From Paenibacillus sp. DMB20 (GTDB lineage Bacteria; Bacillota; Bacilli; Paenibacillales; Paenibacillaceae), in NCBI RefSeq assembly GCF_000987955.1, contig NZ_LAZU01000029.1, positions 1-64,000 of the forward strand: 64,000 nt of DNA, written 5' to 3'. Shown here piece by piece: positions 44,840-54,253 of the stretch; position 1 is the stretch's first letter, and each line of letters begins with the position of its first letter. Both the position numbers and the translations under genes were made by a program. Under the pieces are notes generated by a model, which saw only the letters and a list, made by a program, of their open reading frames with translations, was not told where the DNA came from and did no database searches.

Positions 44840-45406
44840 ATGAAACTAACTTTTTTATTAGATACGTATGGAACATGTGTAGGCCAGTTGAGAGATGAAC
44901 TGTTGCCGTTAGAAGAATTAGCAGAAACATGGAAATTTCCGTACGATATTCATATGATATTCCGTGTTTTACCTGAAAGTTATGGCCGAAAAACATTTAG
45001 ACGCTTTGATAGCCGGGATCATGCTCTATATTTAGACATCAGCATTATCTATGAGAAGTATCAACGGATGTCTAAAAATGAGCAACGCGAAGCCTTAGGT
45101 ATTTACCTCTATCATTATCTGTCGGAATCGGTTGCTAAGTATAAAAAGCATGCAGATCAGGAAACACAAGATCAATTTTTAGCCCAGGTAAAAAATTGGA
45201 TGTTGGAAAACAATTGGTTGGATGGAAAGATCCATAAAGCAAGGGGACTTCTTGCGCAAAATACGGGACTCTATGAGGTCAGCCAACAATTGCAAATGCC
45301 ATTGGAAGAAATTGAGTATATCTTTCTCCGCATGAATGACTATGAGCCAACGGAAGTTCATCCTGACAACATTGCAGCAGGAAAAGCCCCGCCATATCAT
45401 TTGTAG
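44840..45406 (+). CDS. Hypothetical protein
   Basis: A 188-residue soluble protein; ATG 44840 follows TTACGGAGGC. It starts MKLTFLLDTYGTCVGQLRDE and is mostly helical in its second half, with a helix-turn-helix-like TGLYEVSQQLQMPLEEIEYI stretch. I do not recognise the family. It lies between a degraded SUKH immunity gene and a DUF6138-like gene, so it may belong to the same set of orphan immunity proteins. Confidence 0.6.
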   Translation: MKLTFLLDTYGTCVGQLRDELLPLEELAETWKFPYDIHMIFRVLPESYGRKTFRRFDSRDHALYLDISIIYEKYQRMSKNEQREALGIYLYHYLSESVAKYKKHADQETQDQFLAQVKNWMLENNWLDGKIHKARGLLAQNTGLYEVSQQLQMPLEEIEYIFLRMNDYEPTEVHPDNIAAGKAPPYHL

Positions 45407-45477
45407 AAGGCAGGCGTGTACAGGATTTCGTCACATGGCGAGATCAGCCGATGAAACACGCGGAAAGGCGGGAGACG

Positions 45478-47151
45478 ATGAACACATTGCAGGAAGAAGC
45501 GCTGGAAGAGATGAAAACGGCGATTCATCAATGGTTTGAGGAACAGGAAAATCGAATTGACGTAGAGGGATTGGGCAAACGCACCACGCTGCAAATAGGC
45601 ATCTTTGACTTTGTCACGTTGAATTATCGGCCGGGCAGGACCAGGGTTGACAGTTCGAAATCTGTGGGGAGTGCCGCAGGCAAAAAGTCGATGAAAGCTT
45701 CACCCTTTACGCGGGAGCAGGTATTGCATGAAGTTCAGCCCTTGCTGGCGGAAATCGTAAGGGGGAAGCTGGACAAGCTGGAAACGTCGCCGTTGATCAA
45801 CTACCGGTTTACCTTTCAGGGAACCTTCGCAACGATGGACGGGCTTGTGGAATTAACGGTGGTGGAAACGGTATATGAAGAGAAAAAGCGGCAGCTTCTG
45901 GAGCGAATTCAGTCCTATATCGAGGAAAAACTGAAGAAGGGGGCTTCCCCGACAAACAGGCTGGAAACCTTCTTTTTGGCGCGTCATCTGCTGGATCCGT
46001 ATTTGTTCCCCGAACCGGAAGCCGCAAAGACGATAGCTTTGTTTGACCGGATTCAGGAGTTGAATAAAGAACGGGTGGAAGCTCTCGCGGAGCATCGAAG
46101 AGATATCATTAGGGCTTTGACCCGCTGGGCCGAGAATGTATTTTTGCCGCGTTACTATGACGTTACCCGTTCCGAATACAGGACCAATGAATATGTGATC
46201 AAGCTGGATGCTGTTCTTGAGAATAAGGATGAGCCGAATCAGCCTATCGACCTTCTGTTGTACGGAGCGGTGATGATTATTCGTTACGAGCCGAACTTCA
46301 ACAAATCCATGGGATAGACCTTTCTGGAGCTGGCGAAGCAGCTTGGCAGCGGCAAAGCCGCGCGTATGCTGAAGGAGGGCAGCGACAGCTTCTCGCAAGA
46401 AGACGTCCATATGCGCCATGAATTGGTCGGATGCAAGGCTAACGATGTTTTTTCCCTCTTCACAATCGTTATTCGCAAGGAAGAAGCCGGGGCGTACGAG
46501 CAGGCGATTTCGTTTATTCTCTTCCTGCTCCGGAAGGGCTTTCCGAGAAGTTACAAAATCAAGCTAAAATCCACCGTGAGAGAGGCATTGCCAGTCAAGG
46601 GGCTTGCCAAATCGGATACGCACCGTTTTTTTGCGAATGCGCTGGCTTATTCGGAGCTGCATCCGTTATTGGAGGAATACGCTCGTGAGGCGATGGAAGA
46701 GCATGAATGGTACGAGGATACGGAAAGCGAAAAAAGCGTAATGCCGGGCAGTTATGCCGTGTTCGGGCTGGGACTTTCGTCCGAGCGGTATTTTCCGCTT
46801 GTTGAAGCTTACATGGACCTTGTGGATGATGAGCATCAATTGGTGCATGACAAGTTTACAGCCGTTTTTGCCGAAACCTATGGCATAACGGAACGCTCCA
46901 CTTCCACCTTGATCGCCTGCTTGCTGCGCTCCCACGATTCGCTAAAGCTGAAGATTCAGCCGGAACTGGAAAGCGAAGACAAGCTGTCGCTATTAGTGCA
47001 GCATATAGAGACTCTGTCGGATGACGAGGCCGAGCGGGTACTGTACCCGATCTGGGGCAGGGCGGAGAAGCTGGCTGCATTGGCCCGCAAGGCGCAGGAA
47101 CCGCGCAAGGGGCTGCTGCTTCGTCTGCATAAGGCGGCGGGTAAAGCCTGA
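45478..47151 (+). pseudogene. DUF6138-like protein interrupted by one in-frame TAG
   Basis: One frame runs from ATG 45478 (GGGAGA just upstream; ATG 45451 is an alternative) to a TGA at 47149. It is broken only by TAG at 46315-46317, between FNKSMG and TFLELAKQLGSGKAARMLKE. Both halves are in phase and have the same composition, so the ancestral protein was about 557 residues. I recall the N-terminal segment TTLQIGIFDFVTLNYRPG as typical of DUF6138, a Bacillales family of unknown function often near polymorphic-toxin genes. Function unknown; the amber codon may be a mutation, an error or a read-through site. Confidence 0.6.
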
Positions 47152-47233
47152 GGTACGCGAGAAGCAGAGATACGGGGAAACCTTTATAAGGATTATCCTG
47201 ATCTTGGTTAGTTCTTAGTCAGTGAAAAAATAA

Positions 47234-47290
47234 CGAAAGGAGCTGCTGCGGCATGCTCCTTTTGCATTTTCGCCGATAGACCCACTTTTA
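47234..47290. repeat. Structured repeat, copy I (terminator hairpin plus 5' core)
   Basis: AAAGGAGC pairs with GCTCCTTT (about 47236-47261), followed by TGCATTTTCGCCGATAGACC, the 5' arm of the second repeat subtype. The core and 3' arm are missing. The hairpin would terminate the DUF6138-like gene. Confidence 0.6.
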
Positions 47291-47294
47291 TAAC

Positions 47295-47387
47295 CAGGTA
47301 CCCCAGCATCAATTGGCAAGTTATCTGGGGATGAGCCCGGAGTCATTAAGTAGAATCAAGAAGCGAATTTACCGAGCCCCTGTTTAG
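47295..47387 (+). pseudogene. C-terminal remnant of a Crp/Fnr-family regulator
   Basis: Thirty codons read QVPQHQLASYLGMSPESLSR followed by a short basic tail and a stop. This is the recognition helix-turn-helix that ends Crp/Fnr proteins. Nothing of the upstream domains remains; the piece begins at the end of a structured repeat. Confidence 0.6.
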
Positions 47388-47541
47388 TCGAACTGTCGAG
47401 CCAAGGGCTCGTTCCCCCTCTGAACAGCATCCATAAAACTTTCATATTGTTATATTTTTCCCATTTACTCCAAATTACCCCTTACTTCGACAAATAGCCT
47501 ATGATAAATTCATATATATGGAAGAAAAGGAGGTGATAACT

Positions 47542-47727
47542 ATAAATTGGAAGAATCAAGTGGAAAATCTCAAGCTAGATACGTGTAATCCCGTGGGCAG
47601 TGTACTGTCTGAATTGACAGATACTGAGATGGAGACCGTGGCTGGCGGCGTTCAGGCGCAAGGTTTTACGGATGGCAATTGCCTTAAAACCGTTACATCG
47701 GACTGTTGGTGGATTTGTGGTGCATAA
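47542..47727 (+). CDS. lanA: Class II lanthipeptide precursor (mersacidin/lacticin-481-like)
   Basis: The leader ends in the double-glycine type site ELTDTEMETVAGG, the classic LanT cleavage context. The 25-residue core ends NCLKTVTSDCWWICGA with three Cys and four Ser/Thr, enough for three thioether rings. The TVTSDC stretch matches the lipid II-binding ring of mersacidin and actagardine (TLTSEC, TLTIEC), with Asp in place of the essential Glu. A perfect AAGGAGGTGAT (47527-47537) stands at ideal distance from an in-frame ATA at 47542. ATG 47518 is in frame but has no ribosome binding site upstream and would place that perfect site inside the gene. LanM, LanT and immunity genes follow. Confidence 0.85.
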   Translation: MNWKNQVENLKLDTCNPVGSVLSELTDTEMETVAGGVQAQGFTDGNCLKTVTSDCWWICGA

Positions 47728-47829
47728 AAGAGCTGAAATTAGATATCGGTGCAATCATCAGGAATACGATACTAATTTTAGAGCTAGTTGAGTCACGGTT
47801 AGTAACGGAGCGATGAGGCAGTTAGGCTA

Positions 47830-47928
47830 TACATGGACTTTTTGGGGAGGGCGTTGTGCTTGTACTATAGGAGCATTATACATAGTGCTTGCCGAGTGTA
47901 CAGGTAGAAATGCCCTCCTATCCATGTA
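47830..47928 (+). ncRNA. Nested four-helix RNA structure between lanA and lanM
   Basis: Four helices nest inside one another: TACATGGA (47830-47837) with TCCATGTA (47921-47928); GGAGGGC (47846-47852) with GCCCTCC (47912-47918); CTTGTAC (47859-47865) with GTACAGG (47898-47904); AGCATTA (47872-47878) with TAGTGCT (47883-47889) around TACA. No T run follows, so it is not an ordinary terminator. It matches no riboswitch class I can recall. It could act as an attenuator or processing site that sets the ratio of precursor to LanM. A 38-codon frame (47813-47929) overlaps it but has no ribosome binding site. Confidence 0.55.
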
Positions 47929-48000
47929 GGAATGCTTATCATCTGCTTCCAGATTCGTTTCAGTAAGTCACTTATATTATTGAAAGGTTGTTATTATACG

Positions 48001-51000
48001 GTGATAAATACTAGTGAAAAGATAAATTATTGGGCTAAATTTTTCTATGATAAAGAAGAGTATTTGAAAAGAAGCCTTAAAGAAGTCTCAAGTCTTGAAG
48101 TTGAGGCTATTTTTAATTTACGGAAAAACGACGATGCATGGAAATGCCAGTGGGAAGAGTTGCTGAATCGCTCAACGGAAGACGGCTTTTCCACTAACCC
48201 GCCGGTTTTTTCGGGATTCATTAAACGTTTCTACTTACAGGCTATTGAATTATGGGAGAAGCAAGGGGCAATTCATGACTTGGATTTTCATGCAAATGCC
48301 GCTGTTTTCAAAAGTATACTGCCGTCTCTATTCCAAAAAATCATGAATTTGAGTTGTAAAACTTTAATTTTGGAAATGAATGTATTAAGAGAGCAGGGAC
48401 GACTATACGGAGAAACTCCAGAAAAGAGATATCAGTACTTTGAAAGCCTTCTGCATGATAAAGGGTATTTAATCCAGTTAGCCAATGAATACCCTGTGTT
48501 AATTCGTTCAATGCTTCGTATTACTGAAAAATGGGCAGTTCATGTTAGTGAAGTGTTAACTAGGTTTGAGGACGACTACTCGAGGATTGTCTCACAGATG
48601 CCTGAGGTCGAGCAGTTCGGCAAGCTTGTTCAGCTTCATATTGGCGCAGGGGACACTCATGATGGACGCAGTGTGACGATTTTAGAGTTTGCGACGGGGC
48701 ACAAATTGGTATACAAACCCCGTTCACTCCAAGTTGATGAAGCTTATTACCGAATTTTGTCGTGGATGCGACCGTTTGGTATTCCATATATGAAAACGAC
48801 TAAAACTATAGATTGCGGAAGTTACGGCTGGACAGAGTTTGTGGAGTTCTCTGAGTGCATATCTCTGGATGAAGTTAAGCAATTCTATCATAATATGGGA
48901 GTGCATCTGGCAATCATGTACATGTTTAATGCCACGGATTTCCATTACGAAAATATAATTGCTCATGGATCCAGTCCCGTTGTAATTGATCTCGAATCCT
49001 TGTTTCATCGTTCTATAAGTATGAAGAAATTTGAAAATAATGCGAATGGTCATGCCTGTGAAATACTGTCGAATTCCGTCATGTCTTCTGGAATGTTACC
49101 ACAGTATATTTTCAAAACAGAGACGTACTCAGGTGTAGACATTAGCGGTATTTTTGGATACGGCGGAAAAGAAGTGCCCAATGTTATGCGTGTCGCCCAC
49201 AGTAGAACGGACGGAATGAGGTTAGAAAGAGGGACAGGTGAAACGGGAAAAACTAATAATCTTCCACGTTATAATGACGAAGTTGTAGATAGTTATCGAT
49301 ACATTCATGACATTGAACAAGGTTTTGCTCAAGCCTACAGGATCATGATGGGGAACAAGAGCAGGCTGAAAGAAATGATCCGAGAGTTTGATTGCGTTAG
49401 AGTTAGAGTGATTGCTCGAAATACCAGAACGTATAATGAATTAATTCGTACGCTATATCATCCTGACTTATTGCGAGATGAATTGGATCGCAAAGTGGTT
49501 GTACATCGATTGTGGTTGCAATGCCTAGCCGATCCTAAACAATTAAAATTGGTTCCTCACGAGATGCGCGATATTGAGGACGGGGATGTACCTATCTTTT
49601 ATACTTGTCCGGCTGAAAAAGACGCTTGGGCATCGAATAATGAGCGAATTCCTTTGTTATTCGAACAAACAGGGATAGACGTTGTAATAAATAAAATCGA
49701 AAAAATGGGCGAGAAGGATCTAAGGGAGCAGTTGCAATTATTACATATGTCTGTTTTGGCGTCCAAGCCTGACCTTTATTCCTACCGTATTCCTGAGATA
49801 CAGTTAAAAGATTCAAGCGATGTGTTAGGAGCTAACTGGAAAACCGAGTGTGTCCGATTAGCTGCTTCCATTGGAGAAAGTCTGGTTCAATCGGCCGTTA
49901 TATCTTCGAATCCTGCAGCTGATGACATCACTTGGATTGGTTTAGTAGGCAATCATGATGAGGAGAGGAAACTCAGACTAATTCCAGTGGGCTATGACCT
50001 GTACAGTGGAAATAGCGGAATCGCTTTGTTCTTCGGTTATCTATCTGAACTGACTGCCAATAACCAATATAAAGACATGGCTCGAAGAGCGTTGCAGCCG
50101 TTGCTGGAAATCATGAGGGAGAAGAGCAGTTCAAGTGAAGTATCGTTAAACATTGGAGCATTTAATATTGGCAGCATCGGTGGCGGCGTATTTGCCACCT
50201 ATCAGTTGTCGCGTTTATGGAATGATGAACCGTTACTGCAAATGGTTAAGGAATACCTTCCTTACTATTGTCAACTCGTTGATAAAGACACCCAATACGA
50301 TTATATAGGCGGTGCAGCTGGAGCTATTGATATACTCCTGCATATATACCACGGAACAGGCTGGATACATGCGTTGCAAGGTGCAGAGAAATGTGCGGAG
50401 CATGTGCTTCAGCATGCTCAAACCATGCCAGATGGCAGCATGGCTTGGTTGACGAAAACGAATCATGCACCCTATGTGGGGTACTCTCACGGGGTATCTG
50501 GAATTATTGCTCCATTATCGTCGTTATACAGGGTAACTCAACGTGCAGAGTACCTTGAATATATTGAAAAAGGATTACGGTATGAGCGCGCAAACTACCA
50601 TGCTGAATTAAAAAATTGGGTTACTCCTGAGGATACGGCAAGTGTATCATGGTGTCACGGTGCGCCGGGCGTATTGTTGTCCCGACTCCGCTTGTTAGAA
50701 AACGGATATTGGGACGTTCATATTGATGAAGAAATTAATATTGCTCTGGAGACAACGATCCAATTAGGGTTTGGGACGGAACCTGTTTATTGTCACGGTG
50801 ATTTTGGACAATTGGAAATATTGCTTTTTGCCGATTTAATTCTTGGGCGTAGTGATATTCGTGATGCTGTCAATGTAGTCAGGGCACATCTACTCAGACT
50901 TTTGAACGATCAACCATGGACTATCACGGGTGTCCATCGTGCTTTTGACATCAAAGGACTAATGGCCGGTTTGGCGGGTGCTGGATTTGGCCTATTAAAG

Positions 51001-51075
51001 CAGGCGTTTCCGGATAAAGTTCCAAATATTTTGAATCTGGAGAATGATGGATTTTTCGCTCCGATTTCTGGGTAA
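48001..51075 (+). CDS. lanM: Class II lanthipeptide synthetase LanM
   Basis: The likely start GTG 48001 gives 1024 residues and begins INTSEKINYWAKFFYDKEEY, the usual LanM beginning; ATG 47932 is in frame upstream. The N-terminal dehydratase domain (DUF4135) shows the kinase-like motif HYENIIAHGSSPVVIDLESL, with the acidic residues that phosphorylate Ser/Thr. The C-terminal cyclase domain (LanC-like) shows the zinc ligands in SWCHGAPG (Cys about 885) and VYCHGDFGQ (Cys-His about 931-932). It dehydrates the core peptide and forms the thioether rings. It lies between the precursor and the LanT exporter. Confidence 0.95.
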   Translation: MINTSEKINYWAKFFYDKEEYLKRSLKEVSSLEVEAIFNLRKNDDAWKCQWEELLNRSTEDGFSTNPPVFSGFIKRFYLQAIELWEKQGAIHDLDFHANAAVFKSILPSLFQKIMNLSCKTLILEMNVLREQGRLYGETPEKRYQYFESLLHDKGYLIQLANEYPVLIRSMLRITEKWAVHVSEVLTRFEDDYSRIVSQMPEVEQFGKLVQLHIGAGDTHDGRSVTILEFATGHKLVYKPRSLQVDEAYYRILSWMRPFGIPYMKTTKTIDCGSYGWTEFVEFSECISLDEVKQFYHNMGVHLAIMYMFNATDFHYENIIAHGSSPVVIDLESLFHRSISMKKFENNANGHACEILSNSVMSSGMLPQYIFKTETYSGVDISGIFGYGGKEVPNVMRVAHSRTDGMRLERGTGETGKTNNLPRYNDEVVDSYRYIHDIEQGFAQAYRIMMGNKSRLKEMIREFDCVRVRVIARNTRTYNELIRTLYHPDLLRDELDRKVVVHRLWLQCLADPKQLKLVPHEMRDIEDGDVPIFYTCPAEKDAWASNNERIPLLFEQTGIDVVINKIEKMGEKDLREQLQLLHMSVLASKPDLYSYRIPEIQLKDSSDVLGANWKTECVRLAASIGESLVQSAVISSNPAADDITWIGLVGNHDEERKLRLIPVGYDLYSGNSGIALFFGYLSELTANNQYKDMARRALQPLLEIMREKSSSSEVSLNIGAFNIGSIGGGVFATYQLSRLWNDEPLLQMVKEYLPYYCQLVDKDTQYDYIGGAAGAIDILLHIYHGTGWIHALQGAEKCAEHVLQHAQTMPDGSMAWLTKTNHAPYVGYSHGVSGIIAPLSSLYRVTQRAEYLEYIEKGLRYERANYHAELKNWVTPEDTASVSWCHGAPGVLLSRLRLLENGYWDVHIDEEINIALETTIQLGFGTEPVYCHGDFGQLEILLFADLILGRSDIRDAVNVVRAHLLRLLNDQPWTITGVHRAFDIKGLMAGLAGAGFGLLKQAFPDKVPNILNLENDGFFAPISG

Positions 51076-51107
51076 ACCGTGTGATTCACTGGAAGGGAGA
51101 GTATGTA

Positions 51108-53240
51108 ATGGGTCGGCGGGTACCTTATATTGAGCAGATGCATCAATCTGAGTGCGGACTTTGTTGCGTTGCAATGATATCAGCCTACTATCGGAAGGAA
51201 GTTTCATTATCTGGTTTGCGTGAGCGGACGGACGTTGGACGAGATGGTACAACGTTATTGCAATTGAAGAAAATTGCGGAGAGCCTAGGCTTTGCTGTTA
51301 AAGCTTACCGCATTGAGAGTATTGATCAATTTAATCAGGTCCCTCTGCCAGCCATTTTACATTGGAACCAAGGACATTTTGTGGTTCTTGAAAAGATAGA
51401 TAGGAATCATGCTCATATTGTTGACCCGCGCTTCGGGCGGATGAAGCTCTTATTAAAGAGTTTCAGTGAGCAGTTTACTGGATTTGCGATGACCATGGTT
51501 TCAACAGAACAAGTCTGCGAAGAGAAGAACCCTAGTATTTGGTTGGACGTTTTAGGTTATCTAAAACCGCATAAAAAACTGTTCGTATATGTTTTGTTGA
51601 TTACACTGGCTTTGCAAGTCGTCGTTGTAGGCATGCCATTATCCATGCAGTTTATGATTGACCAAGTTATGATTCCGATGAATTCCAGTTTATCTTTTAC
51701 GGTTTTCATATCTATAATCAGTTTTCTGCTTGTTTACATGGCAATTACATTCGTGCGCAGTCGCGTTTTGGTTCGATTGCACAATGAGTTGAATGGTGAG
51801 ATGCAGACACGTTTTTTCTCACATTTATTGAAGCTGCCTTATTCGTTCTTCTTACTACGTTCTTATGGGGACTTGCTTTTACGAGCGAATAGTTTGGTCA
51901 CAATCCGAAATCAGCAGTCAGGTATGATGATTACAGGCATATTGGATGGTCTCATGGTGTTTGCATTATCTGGTTATATGTTATTCGTATCTCCTTTACT
52001 TGCGATGGTTGTATTTTTGCTGGTAAGCATAAATATTTTGTTTGTCATATGCACCAAACGCTTTGTGGCAGAGGTCAATCAGCAACAGATGGTGACGATG
52101 ACAGAGGTGCAAGCTGTACAAACAGAAATGCTGCAAGGTATGATGGGGGTGAAAATATCAGGGGCAGAACAGCAGGTTTACTCGCAATGGTTTGATAAAT
52201 TCAAGCGTTTACTGCAGGTATACCGCCGCAAGGAAAGTTTGAATAGCAATATTACAACAGCTGGCAGTGGTTTGCAGTTTATGTCGCCGCTCATTGTGCT
52301 AGGTACCGGCGTATTGCTAGTAACGAATGGATACAGCTCCATGACGGTTGGCACGGTCGTCTCATTTCAAGCGATCGCGACTCATTTTTTCCTTACATCA
52401 TCAAGCCTTACGAATACGATAAGCTCATATATTCTTTCGTCTACTATATTGAAACGGATTCATGAAGTGTTGGAAGCGCCTCTTGAGCAGAACGAAGGTA
52501 AGTTACGAGTAAAAGTACTGGGCGATATTAGATTATCGCATGTTAGCTTCTCTTATTCGAAGCATAGTCCAAAGGTGATCAATGACGTTTCGTTGCATAT
52601 TAAACAAGGGCAGAAGATAGCCATTATTGGACAATCGGGTTCTGGGAAAACGACATTAGCTCATTTGATGATTGGGTTATTTGCTCCGACCATGGGGGAA
52701 ATATACTACGATAATCATGGAACCTCTGATTTGGATATGCAATACGTGCGTAAACAGATGGGGATCGTGCCGCAGGAAATCATATTATTCAATCGCAGCA
52801 TTTATGATAATATTGCCCTTCACCGGAATGATGTAACTATGGATGAAGTAGTTCGAGCTGCAAAAGCAGCAAATATTCACGATGAAATTATGGCGATGCC
52901 GATGCAATATCAGACAATGTTAGCTGAAATGGGCAGGAATATTTCAGGAGGGCAAAGGCAACGAATCGCTTTGGCCAAGGCGCTGCTAAAGAATCCATCT
53001 GTACTTGTACTGGATGAAGCCACGAGCGCATTGGATCATATAAGCGAAGAGCGAGTAGACGCATATCTATCAAGCATTCATTGCACTCGGATTGTGATTG
53101 CCCACCGCTTATCGACGGTGATGAACAGCGACATGATTATTGTCTTGGAGAACGGGAAGGTCTGCGATGCAGGAAGCCACAATCAGTTGATACGTACTTC
53201 AAGCTATTACCAATATTATTATAGAGAAATGAGTTCATAA
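51108..53240 (+). CDS. lanT: LanT peptidase-containing ABC exporter
   Basis: ATG 51108 follows GGAAGGGAGAG, giving 710 residues. The N-terminal C39 peptidase domain (about 1-130) has catalytic Cys16 in QSECGLCCVAMIS, His in GHFVVLEKI and Asp in IVDPRFG. Six membrane helices follow (about 160-430). The ATPase has Walker A GQSGSGKTT (about 508-516), signature ISGGQRQRIALAKALL and Walker B VLVLDEATSALD. It removes the leader after the GG site and exports the lanthipeptide, so no separate protease gene is needed. Confidence 0.95.
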   Translation: MGRRVPYIEQMHQSECGLCCVAMISAYYRKEVSLSGLRERTDVGRDGTTLLQLKKIAESLGFAVKAYRIESIDQFNQVPLPAILHWNQGHFVVLEKIDRNHAHIVDPRFGRMKLLLKSFSEQFTGFAMTMVSTEQVCEEKNPSIWLDVLGYLKPHKKLFVYVLLITLALQVVVVGMPLSMQFMIDQVMIPMNSSLSFTVFISIISFLLVYMAITFVRSRVLVRLHNELNGEMQTRFFSHLLKLPYSFFLLRSYGDLLLRANSLVTIRNQQSGMMITGILDGLMVFALSGYMLFVSPLLAMVVFLLVSINILFVICTKRFVAEVNQQQMVTMTEVQAVQTEMLQGMMGVKISGAEQQVYSQWFDKFKRLLQVYRRKESLNSNITTAGSGLQFMSPLIVLGTGVLLVTNGYSSMTVGTVVSFQAIATHFFLTSSSLTNTISSYILSSTILKRIHEVLEAPLEQNEGKLRVKVLGDIRLSHVSFSYSKHSPKVINDVSLHIKQGQKIAIIGQSGSGKTTLAHLMIGLFAPTMGEIYYDNHGTSDLDMQYVRKQMGIVPQEIILFNRSIYDNIALHRNDVTMDEVVRAAKAANIHDEIMAMPMQYQTMLAEMGRNISGGQRQRIALAKALLKNPSVLVLDEATSALDHISEERVDAYLSSIHCTRIVIAHRLSTVMNSDMIIVLENGKVCDAGSHNQLIRTSSYYQYYYREMSS

Positions 53241-53301
53241 CTGGACTTTTATATACAGGTTAGGGGGAAGGCTGCACGAATACAGTGAGGAGTGGGACAT
53301 T

Positions 53302-54252
53302 ATGAAAACGGTACTATCGGTACAACACCTTACGAAAGAAATTAAGGGCAAGATGATTGTGCAAGACATATCGTTTAATGTGGCAGAGGGTGAAATTGTT
53401 GGATTGCTCGGCCCGAACGGAGCGGGCAAGACAACCACGATGAAAATGATGGTTGGTCTAAGCAAAATAAGTGCCGGGAACGTCCAGATTGCGGGTTATA
53501 GCATTAAGACTCAGCTTTCTAAAGCGCTCCCCCATCTGGGAGCAGTGATTGAAGCGCCTGCATTTTACCCTTATTTGAGTGGGTACGAAAATTTGCGTCA
53601 ATATCAGCGGTTGCACAGGAATGGGCGTAAAGATTGGCTGAGGGAGATCGCGGGTCTGGTCGGGATAGAACACGCGCTTAAGCAGAGAGTAGGCACGTAT
53701 TCCTTGGGAATGAAGCAGCGTCTGGGGATTGCACAAGCGTTATTGCGGAAGCCAAAGGTGCTAGTGTTGGATGAGCCGATGAACGGTCTCGATCCTGCCG
53801 GAGTGCGTGAAACACGGAACTATTTAAATCGAATCGCGGCAGATTTGTCCGTGGCGATTGTGATCTCCAGTCATCAACTGTCTGAAATCGAGCAGATGGC
53901 CCGCCGAGTGGTCATTATACAGCATGGCCGCTTGGTGACAGAACAGCGTATTGGCGAAGGGATAAGTGAGGACAACTTCTGTATCACTCTCCATATTAAT
54001 AACATTGAGCGCACAAGCGAAGTTGTGGCCGACTTGTATGGGCATGATCCTCATATGTTGGAACATAAGCAGACGGAGAAATTATCTAACGGCCTACACA
54101 GCATCACAGTAGCTATCGATGAAGATCAAGTTCCGCAGTTGATTCGAGCGTTGTGTGTTGCGGGGGTTGAAGTTCATCGGGTGTTGCCGGCACATACGAG
54201 TTTGGAGGATAAGTTTTTAGAATGGACAACTACGCGTGGTGAGGTGAGTTGA
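53302..54252 (+). CDS. lanF: Lanthipeptide immunity ABC transporter ATP-binding protein (LanF/BcrA type)
   Basis: A 316-residue ATPase; ATG 53302 follows GTGAGGAG. Walker A is GPNGAGKTTTM (about 37-47), signature YSLGMKQRLGIAQALL, Walker B VLVLDEPMNGLDPAG and an H-loop SSHQL. The E-loop variant of the Q-loop typical of LanF is seen at LGAVIEAPAFYPYLSGYENL, where Glu replaces Gln. The C-terminal ~80 residues are the usual LanF/BcrA extension. It would pump the cell's own lantibiotic off the membrane. Confidence 0.9.
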   Translation: MKTVLSVQHLTKEIKGKMIVQDISFNVAEGEIVGLLGPNGAGKTTTMKMMVGLSKISAGNVQIAGYSIKTQLSKALPHLGAVIEAPAFYPYLSGYENLRQYQRLHRNGRKDWLREIAGLVGIEHALKQRVGTYSLGMKQRLGIAQALLRKPKVLVLDEPMNGLDPAGVRETRNYLNRIAADLSVAIVISSHQLSEIEQMARRVVIIQHGRLVTEQRIGEGISEDNFCITLHINNIERTSEVVADLYGHDPHMLEHKQTEKLSNGLHSITVAIDEDQVPQLIRALCVAGVEVHRVLPAHTSLEDKFLEWTTTRGEVS

Positions 54253-54253
54253 G

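Noticed and set aside
47518..47541. ATG 47518 as the start of the lanthipeptide precursor
   Set aside because: It has no ribosome binding site and would place the perfect Shine-Dalgarno inside the gene; kept only as an alternative.
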